DNA from: Massilia aquatica
GTDB taxonomy: Bacteria > Pseudomonadota > Gammaproteobacteria > Burkholderiales > Burkholderiaceae_D
Assembly: GCF_011682045.1 (NCBI RefSeq)
Contig: NZ_VVIW01000002.1
Span: 1-64,000, forward strand
DNA: 64,000 nt
Reading direction: 5' to 3'
Each line of letters starts with the position of its first letter. Positions within the stretch are counted from its first letter, which is position 1. Below, piece by piece: positions 27,311 to 35,767 of this stretch. The translations under genes and the position numbers were made by a program. A model generated the notes under the pieces. That model was not told the DNA's origin. It did not search any database and saw only the letters and a list, made by a program, of their open reading frames with translations.

Positions 27311-27730
27311 TCAGGCGATCAGTTTGGCGGCGGCGAAGGAGAGTCCGGTGAGCGTGACGGCAGTGCCGATAAACCATTTGATGATGGTTGTCTCGAAGGC
27401 CGCCAGCCTCGCTTCCAGCGCCAGCAGGTCCGCTTTGGTGGCGTAGTTGGAACGGATGACGGCAACATCGCGCTCCACTGTCGCGAGGTCGTCCTTGGTG
27501 GCATAATTAGAGCGGATGACGGCAACATCGCGCTCCACCGCCGCGAGGTCGTCTTTGGTAGCATAATTAGAGCGGATGACGGCAACGTTGCGTTCCAGCG
27601 CCGCAAGGTCGTCTTTGGTAGCGTAATTGGAGCCGATGACGCCGACATTGCGCTCCAGCCCGGAAAGACGCTCGAGGATCTTTTCCAAGGCCAACTCAAG
27701 TTTGACAATACGGGCTTCCATGATGTCCAT
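27311..27730 (-). CDS. Coiled-coil repeat protein with C-terminal membrane anchor
   Basis: A 139-residue protein. After a 27-residue N-terminal helix come four near-identical 20-residue repeats with the core SNYATKDDLA, encoded by four 60-bp DNA repeats. A transmembrane helix (IIKWFIGTAVTLTGLSF) follows near the C-terminus. The heptad-like hydrophobic spacing indicates a long coiled coil standing off the membrane, like DUF1640-type proteins. The repeat number is likely to vary by slippage, changing stalk length. ATG at 27730 was chosen; one at 27721 is also possible. Function unknown. Confidence 0.75.
   Translation of the reverse strand: MDIMEARIVKLELALEKILERLSGLERNVGVIGSNYATKDDLAALERNVAVIRSNYATKDDLAAVERDVAVIRSNYATKDDLATVERDVAVIRSNYATKADLLALEARLAAFETTIIKWFIGTAVTLTGLSFAAAKLIA
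27428..27667. repeat. Four 60-bp tandem repeats inside the coiled-coil gene
   Basis: The 60-bp unit recurs with start points near 27428, 27488, 27548 and 27608. Copies differ at only a few positions. Each encodes 20 residues, so changes in copy number would keep the frame. Confidence 0.9.
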
Positions 27731-27833
27731 TATCTGCGCATCCCAAAAAACGTTCAACCACGATCTCCCATCGTCGGTGATCCCTCTCCTGGCACGTTTG
27801 ACCGGACTCAAACGAACACATTGTTGAACAGGT

Positions 27834-28265
27834 TCAGGCGCGCCGCAGCAGCGCGCGCAGGTTGCATTGCTGCTGCCACAGGCGCCGCTCCTCGCTGCTG
27901 CGCGCCTGGATCGCCAGTTCCTCGTCCGACTGCGCAACCTGGGCCTGGATCAGCCGCTCGGCCAGCGCCGGGTCGGGCAGCATGGTGCCGAAGAAGGTCA
28001 CCATGTCATGGCGCTGGATCAGCAGGGTGGGGAAGTTGTCGACATCGAGGTCGCCCACCACCTCGGCCTGGTCTTCGATATCGATCCAGATGAAGTGCTT
28101 GTCGGGGTGGCGCGCGGCCAGGCCGTCGAAGGCGGCGCGGTAGGAGGCGCAGGTGCCGCACCAGGCTGCGCACAGGCAGGCGACGATCCAGCGCTCGCCC
28201 TCCAGCGCTTGCGCAATGCTGTCGCGGTTGTCGGAGTCGAGTGTGTGGCTGTGCATGAGCGGCAT
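27834..28265 (-). CDS. Thioredoxin-family protein
   Basis: A 143-residue cytosolic protein with a thioredoxin fold. The redox centre is AAWCGTCASYR (C-G-T-C in place of the usual C-G-P-C), followed by the FPTLLI cis-proline loop. The C-terminal 40 residues are an extra helical, arginine-rich extension. It probably reduces or oxidises protein thiols. The substitution of threonine for proline in the active site would raise or lower the redox potential relative to thioredoxin. ATG at 28265 was used; 28256 is a possible second start. It is divergent from tsaB. Confidence 0.82.
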   Translation of the reverse strand: MPLMHSHTLDSDNRDSIAQALEGERWIVACLCAAWCGTCASYRAAFDGLAARHPDKHFIWIDIEDQAEVVGDLDVDNFPTLLIQRHDMVTFFGTMLPDPALAERLIQAQVAQSDEELAIQARSSEERRLWQQQCNLRALLRRA

Positions 28266-28321
28266 TCTACATCGGGCGACGAAGCCCTGCTTGGTAAAGC
28301 GCGGCCGGGTTAAAATACGGG

Positions 28322-29038
28322 ATGTCTATTATTCTCGCTATTGAAACCTCGTCCGAGATGGCGTCCTGCGCCTTGCTGCGCGGCGACACCGTCATCGCCC
28401 GTGAATCGTCCGGGGTCCGCACCCACTCGCAATCGATCCTGCCGATGGTCCAGCAACTGCTGGCCGAGGCCGGCATCGCCCTGAAAGACTGCGGCGCCAT
28501 CGCCTTCGGCGCCGGTCCCGGGTCGTTTACCGGCGTGCGCACCGCCTGCGGCATCGCCCAGGGCCTGGCCTACGGCGCCGGCTTGCCGGTGCTGCCCCTG
28601 AGCACGCTCGAAGCGATGGCCGTGGCCTGCCGCCAGCAGCACGGCGCCACCGATGTGGTGGCCGTACTCGACGCGCGCATGGGCGAAGTCTACTGGGCCC
28701 AGTACCGCTACGACAGCGCCGCCGCCCTGTGGCGCGAACTGGTCGCGCCGGTGTTGTGCGCCCCCGGCGCCGTGGCGCCGCTGGCGGTCGATGGCCCGCT
28801 GGCCGCCTGCGGCAACGGCCTGGCGGCCTATCCCGACGCCTTTATTGCGCAGGCATTCGGCGCCATGTACCCGGAGATCATGCCGCACGCGGCCCAGCTG
28901 GCGCCGCTCGGGCGCGCCGCGCTGGCGGCGGGCAAGGCGGTCGGCGCGGCCGACGCCCAGCCGCTCTACCTGCGTAACAAGATCGCCTACACCAGCGCGG
29001 AACGCAGCGTGATCAACGCCGCCAAGGCTGCCGCATGA
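28322..29038 (+). CDS. tsaB: tRNA threonylcarbamoyladenosine biosynthesis protein TsaB
   Basis: A 238-residue ASKHA-fold protein of the t6A pathway. It scaffolds TsaD and TsaE for modification of A37 in ANN-decoding tRNAs. Visible hallmarks are the opening ILAIETSSEMASCAL, RTHSQSILPMVQQLL and GPGSFTGVRTACGIAQGLA. The gene overlaps rimI by the ATGA pattern, the usual bacterial tsaB-rimI arrangement. It is an essential housekeeping gene. Confidence 0.95.
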   Translation: MSIILAIETSSEMASCALLRGDTVIARESSGVRTHSQSILPMVQQLLAEAGIALKDCGAIAFGAGPGSFTGVRTACGIAQGLAYGAGLPVLPLSTLEAMAVACRQQHGATDVVAVLDARMGEVYWAQYRYDSAAALWRELVAPVLCAPGAVAPLAVDGPLAACGNGLAAYPDAFIAQAFGAMYPEIMPHAAQLAPLGRAALAAGKAVGAADAQPLYLRNKIAYTSAERSVINAAKAAA

Positions 29039-29505
29039 GCGCGCTGCGCGACGATGACCATCTGGTGTACGCACCGATGGTGGCGGCCGATGTCGACGAC
29101 GTGTTCGCGCTGGAACAGCAGGTCTATCCGCATCCCTGGACGCGCGGCAATTTCACCGATTCGCTCGGCAGCGGTTACAACGCCTGGGTGCTGCGCGAGC
29201 GCGGCGGGGCGCTGCTCGGCTATTTTTTGCTGATGCCGATCGTCGACGAAGCGCACCTGCTCAACGTGGCCGTGGCCGCCGAACGCCAGGGGGAGGGCCT
29301 GGGCCGCTACCTGCTCGACAAGGTCGCCGCCTGCGCGCGCGGGCTGTCGATGGACTCGATCCTGCTCGAAGTGCGCCCGTCCAACGTGCGCGCCCTGGCT
29401 GTCTACCAGCAGTATGGCTACGCCGAAATCGGGCGCCGCCGCGGCTACTATCCCGCCCATGACGGCAAGCGCGAGGATGCCATCGTGATGAGGTTCGTCT
29501 TATGA
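29035..29505 (+). CDS. rimI: Ribosomal protein S18 alanine N-acetyltransferase RimI
   Basis: A 156-residue GNAT enzyme that acetylates the N-terminal alanine of ribosomal protein S18. The acetyl-CoA motif is AAERQGEGLGRYLL, with the family's PHPWTRGNF near residue 38, LEVRPSNVRALAVYQQYG and GRRRGYYP. It overlaps tsaB upstream and the uracil-DNA glycosylase-like gene downstream, each by 4 bases, so all three are one translationally coupled unit. Confidence 0.94.
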   Translation: MSALRDDDHLVYAPMVAADVDDVFALEQQVYPHPWTRGNFTDSLGSGYNAWVLRERGGALLGYFLLMPIVDEAHLLNVAVAAERQGEGLGRYLLDKVAACARGLSMDSILLEVRPSNVRALAVYQQYGYAEIGRRRGYYPAHDGKREDAIVMRFVL

Positions 29506-30392
29506 GTACCAGCGCGCGCGACAGCGCCTTTTTGCAGGAAATGGGCATCGGCCCGCTGTGGACCTTGCGCAATGCCGCCGGCGTGGGCGAGCAGGCGCAT
29601 TCCGATGACCTTGCGCAGGGCGCGCCGGAGCCTGCCGCCATGGCGGTGCCGCCGCCGGCCGCCGTGCCTACCCCCGCCCCGGTTGTCATGACGGCGCCGC
29701 CTGCTGTCGTGGCCAAAGCCGCGCCGCCGGTTGTCAGTCCCGGTCCCGTCCCCGCCACCGATTCGGCCTGGGGCGAGGAGCCGCCCGCGCCGCCGCCCAC
29801 CGAGGACGAGATCGCGGCCATGGACTGGGTCCAGCTCAAGAACGCCATCGCCAATTGCACCCGCTGCGGCCTGTGCAAGGGCGGACGCAAGCCGGTCTAT
29901 GGCAACGGCGCGCAGCAGGCAACTTGGCTGGTGGCCGCCGGCGCCTCCACCGCATCCGATGAAAAGGAGCGCCAGCCGGTCTCGGGCGAACCGGGCAAGC
30001 TGCTGGTCAACATGCTGGCCGCGGTCGATCTGGCGCGCGAGAGCAATGTCTACGTGACCAACCTGATCAAATGCCGCCCGACCAGCGCCAACGGCGGCGA
30101 CCGTGCCCCGAGCGCCGGGGAAGCGCTGGCCTGCCGTCCCTACCTGGACCGCGAACTGGCCCTTTCCGGCGCCTCGATGGTGCTCACGCTCGGCCAGATC
30201 GCCGCCAACGCCCTGCAGGGCAAGCCCTTGCAGGAAGCGCTGGCCGGTTCGCGCGGCCAGGTGCACGAGATCGCCGGCGTCAGGCTGGTGGCCACCCTGC
30301 ATCCGGGCGAACTGCTGCGGCGCGGGGCCGACAAGGCGCTGGCCTGGGCCGATCTGTGTCTTGCGCGCGAGCACGATGACCGGCGCGCCTGA
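29502..30392 (+). CDS. Uracil-DNA glycosylase superfamily protein (family 4-like, atypical active site)
   Basis: A 296-residue protein. The first 100 residues are an alanine/proline-rich linker. The domain that follows has the cysteines expected to hold a [4Fe-4S] cluster: CTRCGLC, then NLIKCRP, then EALACRPYL. The family-4 catalytic motif, normally GEAPGxxED, is replaced here by AGASTASDE, and the HPS motif by HPG. The fold and cluster therefore appear conserved while key catalytic residues are changed. It may have altered activity on damaged bases or a non-catalytic role. It is coupled to rimI and overlaps the DUF1853 gene by 17 bases. Confidence 0.8.
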   Translation: MSTSARDSAFLQEMGIGPLWTLRNAAGVGEQAHSDDLAQGAPEPAAMAVPPPAAVPTPAPVVMTAPPAVVAKAAPPVVSPGPVPATDSAWGEEPPAPPPTEDEIAAMDWVQLKNAIANCTRCGLCKGGRKPVYGNGAQQATWLVAAGASTASDEKERQPVSGEPGKLLVNMLAAVDLARESNVYVTNLIKCRPTSANGGDRAPSAGEALACRPYLDRELALSGASMVLTLGQIAANALQGKPLQEALAGSRGQVHEIAGVRLVATLHPGELLRRGADKALAWADLCLAREHDDRRA

Positions 30393-31356
30393 CAATTACC
30401 AGGCCGGCTTTGCGCGCCGCTGGGGACAGCTGGCGCAGCCGCACGTGCGCGCGCTGGCCTGGCTGCTGCACGCGCCCGACCTGCTCGATCCGGCCGACCC
30501 GCACTGGGAAGGCCGCATCGCCAGCCTGGGCGTGCTGCCGGCGGCGGTGGACGAGTGGCTGATGCGTCTCGATGCCGATCCTTCGCGCCTGCTCGAGGCA
30601 CTCGGCACGCGCAACTACACGCGCCTGGGCCTGTACGCCGAAAAGCTGATGGCCTTCTATTTCCAGGAACATGGCCAGCTGGTCGCGCACGGCTTGCAGG
30701 TGCGCGCCAGCCGCAACGATACGGTCGGCGAGTTCGATTTCCTGCTCGACCATGGCGATGGCGGCCTGGAACACATCGAGTTCGCCACCAAGTTCTATCT
30801 GCTGGAAGGGGCGGCGGCATTACGCTTCGACACCTTTGTCGGCCCCAACCTGGCCGACAGCCTGGGCGCCAAGATGCGCAAGATCTTCGAGCGGCAGCTG
30901 GCGCTGGGCGCACATCCGGCGGCCCAGGCCGTGCTGCCGCGTCCGGTCACGCGGGCGCGCGCGCTGGTCAAGGGATGGCTGTTCTATCCGGGTGGGGCAG
31001 GGCAAGGGCAGGCGATGGACGGCATCTCCGGCCAGCACTGCCGCGGCTTCTGGTGCGCGCTCGAGGAAGTGGCGGCGCTGGCGCCGGACGCCTGGGTGAT
31101 CTTGCCGCGCCTGCAATGGCTGGCGCCGTTCAGCGCGCCGGACCAGGCCGGATTGCTCACCCGCGAACAGTTGCAAGCCACCTTGGAAGAGAAATTCGGC
31201 ACGGTGCCGATGCCGGTGCTGGTGGCCGGCGTGCGCGTGGAGCAAGGCTGCCTGCTTGAAACCCAGCGCGGTTTCATCGTGCCCAACGACTGGCGCGTGC
31301 GCGCCGCCTTCCGCCAGAAAATGATCGGCGCGCAAGCGAGCGGCCAACCAGCCTGA
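30376..31356 (+). CDS. DUF1853 family protein
   Basis: A 326-residue protein. The opening (RWGQLAQPHVRALAWLLHAPDLL) and the central GEFDFLLDHGDGGLEHIEFATKF, with its conserved acidic residues and E-x-K-like end, are typical of DUF1853. This centre resembles a PD-(D/E)xK nuclease-like core, but no activity is established. The ATG at 30376 overlaps the upstream glycosylase gene by 17 bases, linking it to the tsaB-rimI unit. It ends back-to-back with the convergent lplT gene, with no intergenic space. Confidence 0.82.
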   Translation: MTGAPDNYQAGFARRWGQLAQPHVRALAWLLHAPDLLDPADPHWEGRIASLGVLPAAVDEWLMRLDADPSRLLEALGTRNYTRLGLYAEKLMAFYFQEHGQLVAHGLQVRASRNDTVGEFDFLLDHGDGGLEHIEFATKFYLLEGAAALRFDTFVGPNLADSLGAKMRKIFERQLALGAHPAAQAVLPRPVTRARALVKGWLFYPGGAGQGQAMDGISGQHCRGFWCALEEVAALAPDAWVILPRLQWLAPFSAPDQAGLLTREQLQATLEEKFGTVPMPVLVAGVRVEQGCLLETQRGFIVPNDWRVRAAFRQKMIGAQASGQPA

Positions 31357-32619
31357 TCAGTGTTTGTGCTCGCCGATCAGGGCGAGCGAATCGTGCTCGG
31401 CCTGGTTCATCTTGTGCTTGCGCATGATCAGGAACATGACGCCGGCCACCGACAGACCGAAGCCGACGATCACGATATTCAAGTCCACTTTCAAGGTGAT
31501 CAGGATGGCGTAAATGGCCAGCATGGTCAGGATCGACAGGTTCTCATTGAAATTCTGCACGGCGATCGAGTGGCCGGCACTCATCAGCACGTGGCCGCGG
31601 TGCTGCAGCAGCGCATTCATCGGCACCACGAAGAAGCCCGACAGCACGCCGATCAGCAGCAGCAGCGGATAGGCGAGGTAGACCGAATGCACCAGCGGCA
31701 TGCCCATGACGACGACGCCCATGGCAATGCCGAGTGGAATGACGGTGAGCGACTTCTTGAGAGGGATCATCTTGGCCGAGGTGGCGGCGCCCACGGCCAC
31801 GCCGAGCGCGACGATGCCGATCAGGGTGGTGGCTTTGTCGAGCGGCATGTGCAGCGATTTTTCGGCCCACTTGAGCACGATGAACTGCAAGGTCGCGCCG
31901 GCGCCCCAGAACAGGGTGGTCACGGCCAGCGAAATCTGGCCCAGTTTATCTTTCCACAGCAGCGAGGAGCAATTGGCGAAGTCGGCGATCAGCTTGGCCG
32001 GATTGCGTTCCTGGTGGGCATATTTGGCCAGGGTATCGGGAATGCGCAGGTTGAACAGGGTGGCCAGGATATACACCGCCGCCACCACGCACAGGGCCGC
32101 TTCGGTGGTGGTGTTGATGCCGGTCTCGATGAACGGCACGTCCAGGCCGAGCATGAAGGCCGACGCCTTGGCGCTGACCAGCGCCCCGCCCATGACGGTG
32201 CCGAGAATGATCGACATGACCGTCAGGCCCTCGATCCAGCCGTTGGCGGCGACCAGTTTCTCTGGTGGCAATAATTCAGTGAGGATGCCGTACTTGGCCG
32301 GCGAATACACCGCCGCGCCGAAGCCGACCACCGCGTACGCGAGCAGCGGGTGCACGTGGAAGAAGATGAGCGCGCAACCGAAGACCTTGACCAGGTTGGC
32401 GATGAACATCACTTTGCCCTTGGGCATGGAATCGGCGAACGCGCCGACAAACGGCGCAAGGAGCACGTAGAAGAGGACGAAGGAAAGCTTCAGCAAAGGC
32501 GTCAGCGACGCCGGCGCGTGCATGGAGATCAGCAGGTCGATCGCCACGAACAGCAAGGCGTTGTCTGCCAGCGACGAAAAAAACTGCGCCGCCATGATGG
32601 TGTAAAAACCACGATTCAT
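31357..32619 (-). CDS. lplT: Lysophospholipid transporter LplT
   Basis: A 420-residue major facilitator superfamily protein with about 12 membrane helices. The opening MNRGFYTIMAAQFFSSLADN, the ALLFVAIDLL helix and YSPAKYGILTELLPPEKLV in the fourth/fifth helix region are characteristic of LplT, which flips lysophospholipids across the inner membrane for re-acylation. The acyltransferase Aas that often accompanies it is not adjacent. It is convergent with the DUF1853 gene and divergent from alr. Confidence 0.9.
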   Translation of the reverse strand: MNRGFYTIMAAQFFSSLADNALLFVAIDLLISMHAPASLTPLLKLSFVLFYVLLAPFVGAFADSMPKGKVMFIANLVKVFGCALIFFHVHPLLAYAVVGFGAAVYSPAKYGILTELLPPEKLVAANGWIEGLTVMSIILGTVMGGALVSAKASAFMLGLDVPFIETGINTTTEAALCVVAAVYILATLFNLRIPDTLAKYAHQERNPAKLIADFANCSSLLWKDKLGQISLAVTTLFWGAGATLQFIVLKWAEKSLHMPLDKATTLIGIVALGVAVGAATSAKMIPLKKSLTVIPLGIAMGVVVMGMPLVHSVYLAYPLLLLIGVLSGFFVVPMNALLQHRGHVLMSAGHSIAVQNFNENLSILTMLAIYAILITLKVDLNIVIVGFGLSVAGVMFLIMRKHKMNQAEHDSLALIGEHKH

Positions 32620-32746
32620 TCGAGAAGTCTAAAAGCTAGTGTGGGTTGCTTTATACCATGAATGGCTGGGAAGCCAAAGAAATCGGCACGTCGGAACGGG
32701 CTGCGTCCGGTAAAATACAGGCTTGCCAATTTCCTCATTTCGCACT

Positions 32747-33853
32747 ATGCCGCGTCCGCTAATCGCCACAATTCATCTTGATTCCATGAAGCATAACCTG
32801 ATGCGGGTGCGCGACTGCGCACCGCACGCCAAGGTGTGGGGGGTGGTCAAGGCCAACGCCTACGGCCATGGCCTGGAACGCGGCATGCGCGGCTTTGCCG
32901 ACGCCGATGGCCTGGCCCTGATCGAAACCGAGAACGCGCTGCGCCTGCGCGAGCTGGGCTGGACGCGCCCGATCCTGCTGCTGGAAGGCATTTTCGACGC
33001 CACCGATGTCGATTTGCTGGTGCGCCACGAGCTCAACAGCACTGTGCATACGGTCGAACAGATCGAGCTGCTCGAGCAGGCCAGCCTGGCCGGCCCGATC
33101 GATGTGCACCTGAAGATGAATACCGGCATGAACCGGCTCGGCTTCCGGCCGGAAGCGTTCGCGGCCGCGCATGCGCGCCTGCGCGCCATTCCCGCCGTGC
33201 GCGAGATCACCCTGATGACCCACTTCGCCAACGCCGACGAACTCGAACACCCGCGTCTGACCGTGCTCGAGCAGGTGCGCCGCTTCTGCCTGGGGGCGGA
33301 CGGCTTGCCCGGCCAGCGCAGCCTGTCCAATTCGGGCGGCGTGCTGCACCAGGCGGCGCTGGCGGACGAATTGTCGAACGACTGGGTGCGCACGGGCATC
33401 ATGTTGTATGGCGGCACCCCGGGCGGACGCAGCGCGGCCGCCTTCGACCTGCGCCCGACCATGACCCTGGCCAGCGAAATCATCGGCGTGCAAGACCTGG
33501 TGGCCGGCGACTCGGTCGGTTACGGCAGCGGCTTCCAGGCCGAGTGGCCAATGACGGTCGGCGTGGTGGCCTGCGGCTACGCCGACGGCTATCCGCGCCA
33601 TGCCCCGCACGGCACGCCGGTCATGGTCGACGGCATCCTGACCAAGCTGGTGGGCCGGGTCTCGATGGACATGATGGCGGTCGACCTGACCCATGTGCCG
33701 CGCGCCGGGGTCGGCAGCAAGGTGATCCTGTGGGGCGCGGGTTTGCCGATCGACACCGTGGCGAACGCCGCCGGCACCATCGGTTATGAATTAATGTGCG
33801 CGCTGGCTCCCCGCGTGCGCGTCGTGGAAGGCAATCTGGATCTCAATGGCTAA
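32747..33853 (+). CDS. alr: Alanine racemase
   Basis: A 368-residue PLP enzyme that interconverts L- and D-alanine for peptidoglycan. The PLP lysine is Lys35 in VVKANAYGHG. The second catalytic tyrosine lies in SVGYGSGF, and GRVSMDMMAVDLTHV matches the family's C-terminal signature. The ATG at 32747 gives the normal N-terminus; an in-frame codon at 32723 would add eight residues. It overlaps radA by 8 bases, so the two are co-transcribed, an arrangement seen in other betaproteobacteria. Confidence 0.95.
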   Translation: MPRPLIATIHLDSMKHNLMRVRDCAPHAKVWGVVKANAYGHGLERGMRGFADADGLALIETENALRLRELGWTRPILLLEGIFDATDVDLLVRHELNSTVHTVEQIELLEQASLAGPIDVHLKMNTGMNRLGFRPEAFAAAHARLRAIPAVREITLMTHFANADELEHPRLTVLEQVRRFCLGADGLPGQRSLSNSGGVLHQAALADELSNDWVRTGIMLYGGTPGGRSAAAFDLRPTMTLASEIIGVQDLVAGDSVGYGSGFQAEWPMTVGVVACGYADGYPRHAPHGTPVMVDGILTKLVGRVSMDMMAVDLTHVPRAGVGSKVILWGAGLPIDTVANAAGTIGYELMCALAPRVRVVEGNLDLNG

Positions 33854-35222
33854 AGCTAAAACGCAATACACCTGCAGCGACTGCGGCGGGATCAGCAACA
33901 AATGGACCGGGCAGTGCGCCGCCTGCCATCAGTGGAACACCATGGTCGAGACGGTGCTCGACACGCCCGGCGTGAACCGCCTGTCGCAGACCCAGCACAG
34001 GAGCCTGGCGCAGACCGCGCCGGTGCTGTCGCTGGCCGACATCGAGGCGGTCGACGTGCCGCGCTTCGGCACCGGCATCGAAGAATTCGACCGCGTGCTG
34101 GGCGGCGGGCTGGTCTCGGGCGGGGTGGTGCTGATCGGCGGCGACCCCGGGATCGGCAAATCGACCCTGCTGCTGCAGGCGCTGGCCAATATTTCGCACA
34201 TCAAGAGTACTTTATATGTGAGCGGCGAGGAATCGGGCGCCCAGATCGCCCTGCGCGCGCGCCGCCTGGGCGTCGATGGCAAGGAACTTAAATTGCAGGC
34301 CGAGATCCAACTTGAGAAGATCCTCGGCACCCTGGCCGACCTCAAGCCCGAAGTGGCGGTGATCGACTCGATCCAGACCGTGTATTCCGACGCGCTGACC
34401 TCGGCGCCCGGTTCGGTGGCGCAGGTGCGCGAGTGCGCCGCGCAACTGACCCGGGTGGCCAAGCAGACCGGCGTGACCATCATCCTGGTCGGCCACGTGA
34501 CCAAAGAAGGCGCGCTGGCCGGGCCGCGCGTACTCGAACACATCGTCGACACGGTACTGTATTTCGAGGGCGACACCCAGTCGAGTTTCCGGCTGGTGCG
34601 GGCGATCAAGAACCGTTTCGGTGCGGTCAACGAACTGGGCGTGTTCGCAATGACCGAAAAAGGGCTGAAAGGGGTGTCCAACCCCTCGGCGCTGTTTCTG
34701 TCGCAACACGACAACCAGGTGCCGGGCTCGTGCGTGATGGTAACGCAGGAGGGCACGCGCCCCTTGCTGGTCGAAATCCAGGCGCTGGTCGATACCAGCC
34801 ACCTGCCCAACGCGCGCCGCCTGTCGGTGGGGCTGGAGCAAAACCGGCTGGCGATGCTGCTGGCGGTGCTGCACCGGCACGCCGGCATCGCCGCCTTCGA
34901 CCAGGATGTGTTCATCAATGCGGTCGGCGGGGTCAAGATCACCGAACCGGCGGCCGATCTGGCGGTGCTGCTGGCGATTAACTCCTCGATGCGCAGCAAA
35001 CCGCTGCCGCGCGGACTGGTGGTGTTCGGCGAAGTGGGGCTGGCGGGCGAAATCCGGCCGGCGCCGCGCGGACAGGAACGCCTGCGCGAAGCGGCCAAGC
35101 TGGGTTTCTCGATTGCGATGATTCCCAAGGCCAACGTGCCGAAGCAGAAAATCGAGGGCATGACCATCGTGGCGGTCGAACGGATCGACGAAGCATTTAA
35201 CAAACTGCGCGAACTCGATTAA
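33846..35222 (+). CDS. radA: DNA repair protein RadA
   Basis: A 458-residue RecA-like helicase that promotes branch migration in recombination. Order of parts: an N-terminal four-cysteine zinc finger (CSDCGG and CAACHQW), Walker A GGDPGIGKST, the RadA-specific KNRFG motif (AIKNRFGAVNELG) and a C-terminal Lon-protease-like domain (PRGLVVFGEVGLAGEIRPA). All hallmarks are intact and the length is standard. It overlaps the end of alr. Confidence 0.95.
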   Translation: MAKAKTQYTCSDCGGISNKWTGQCAACHQWNTMVETVLDTPGVNRLSQTQHRSLAQTAPVLSLADIEAVDVPRFGTGIEEFDRVLGGGLVSGGVVLIGGDPGIGKSTLLLQALANISHIKSTLYVSGEESGAQIALRARRLGVDGKELKLQAEIQLEKILGTLADLKPEVAVIDSIQTVYSDALTSAPGSVAQVRECAAQLTRVAKQTGVTIILVGHVTKEGALAGPRVLEHIVDTVLYFEGDTQSSFRLVRAIKNRFGAVNELGVFAMTEKGLKGVSNPSALFLSQHDNQVPGSCVMVTQEGTRPLLVEIQALVDTSHLPNARRLSVGLEQNRLAMLLAVLHRHAGIAAFDQDVFINAVGGVKITEPAADLAVLLAINSSMRSKPLPRGLVVFGEVGLAGEIRPAPRGQERLREAAKLGFSIAMIPKANVPKQKIEGMTIVAVERIDEAFNKLRELD

Positions 35223-35282
35223 CCAACGCATGTTGCAAATTGGAATTATAATGTGTGACTCTGGCATGCCAATGGGCTCAAC

Positions 35283-35603
35283 GTGTTTAACGACCAAAGA
35301 TTAACGCAGCGAAAATTGTTAAAAGTAAAAGCGGTCGTGGTGGTGGACGGTTTCGCGCCGGCCATGGTCAAGACCGTGGATGTGAGTTCGAGCGGCATCT
35401 GCATCATGTCGGCCGACCCGATCCAGGTGGGGGCCAACGCGCAGCTGCGCTTCGACCTGTTTGTGGACGGCGGCATGACCACGATCGACGTGCGTTGCCG
35501 CGCTACGTATTGTATTTTGAGCCATGGCGACTTCAAGGTCGGCTTTAACTTCCTCAACCTCAACTTGTCGGGGATGACGCAGTTGGCCAAGTTCATGAAG
35601 TAA
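35283..35603 (+). CDS. PilZ-domain c-di-GMP-binding protein
   Basis: A 106-residue single-domain PilZ protein. The c-di-GMP motifs are both present: RxxxR as Arg6-Leu-Thr-Gln-Arg10, and DxSxxG as DVSSSG near residue 33. It probably binds cyclic di-GMP as a receptor that alters motility or surface behaviour. The GTG at 35283 is the only start that retains the RxxxR motif at the usual distance. It lies upstream of fliD but is separated from it by 164 bases. It may respond to proteins such as the GGDEF-EAL sensor at 16 kb. Confidence 0.8.
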   Translation: MFNDQRLTQRKLLKVKAVVVVDGFAPAMVKTVDVSSSGICIMSADPIQVGANAQLRFDLFVDGGMTTIDVRCRATYCILSHGDFKVGFNFLNLNLSGMTQLAKFMK

Positions 35604-35729
35604 GACTGAACGGCCAGACTTGAGCGATGCAGCCACCCGCCTGCGAGCCGCGCAAGCCGGGTTCACGAAGCCGTTGATCTGGATCAGGTTTTGCCCGGTA
35701 ATCTGAGCATGGCCCGGTGAACGAATGTG

Positions 35730-35761
35730 TTACCTTTACGTCAAACGTGAATCAAAGGTAA
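35730..35761. repeat. Inverted repeat covering the ribosome site of fliD
   Basis: TTACCTTT (35730-35737) and AAAGGTAA (35754-35761) are exact inverse complements, 16 bases apart. The second arm contains the AAGG that serves as the fliD Shine-Dalgarno sequence, 9 bases before the ATG. In RNA the two arms could pair and hide it; as DNA it could be an operator. Confidence 0.65.
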
Positions 35762-35767
35762 AACATC

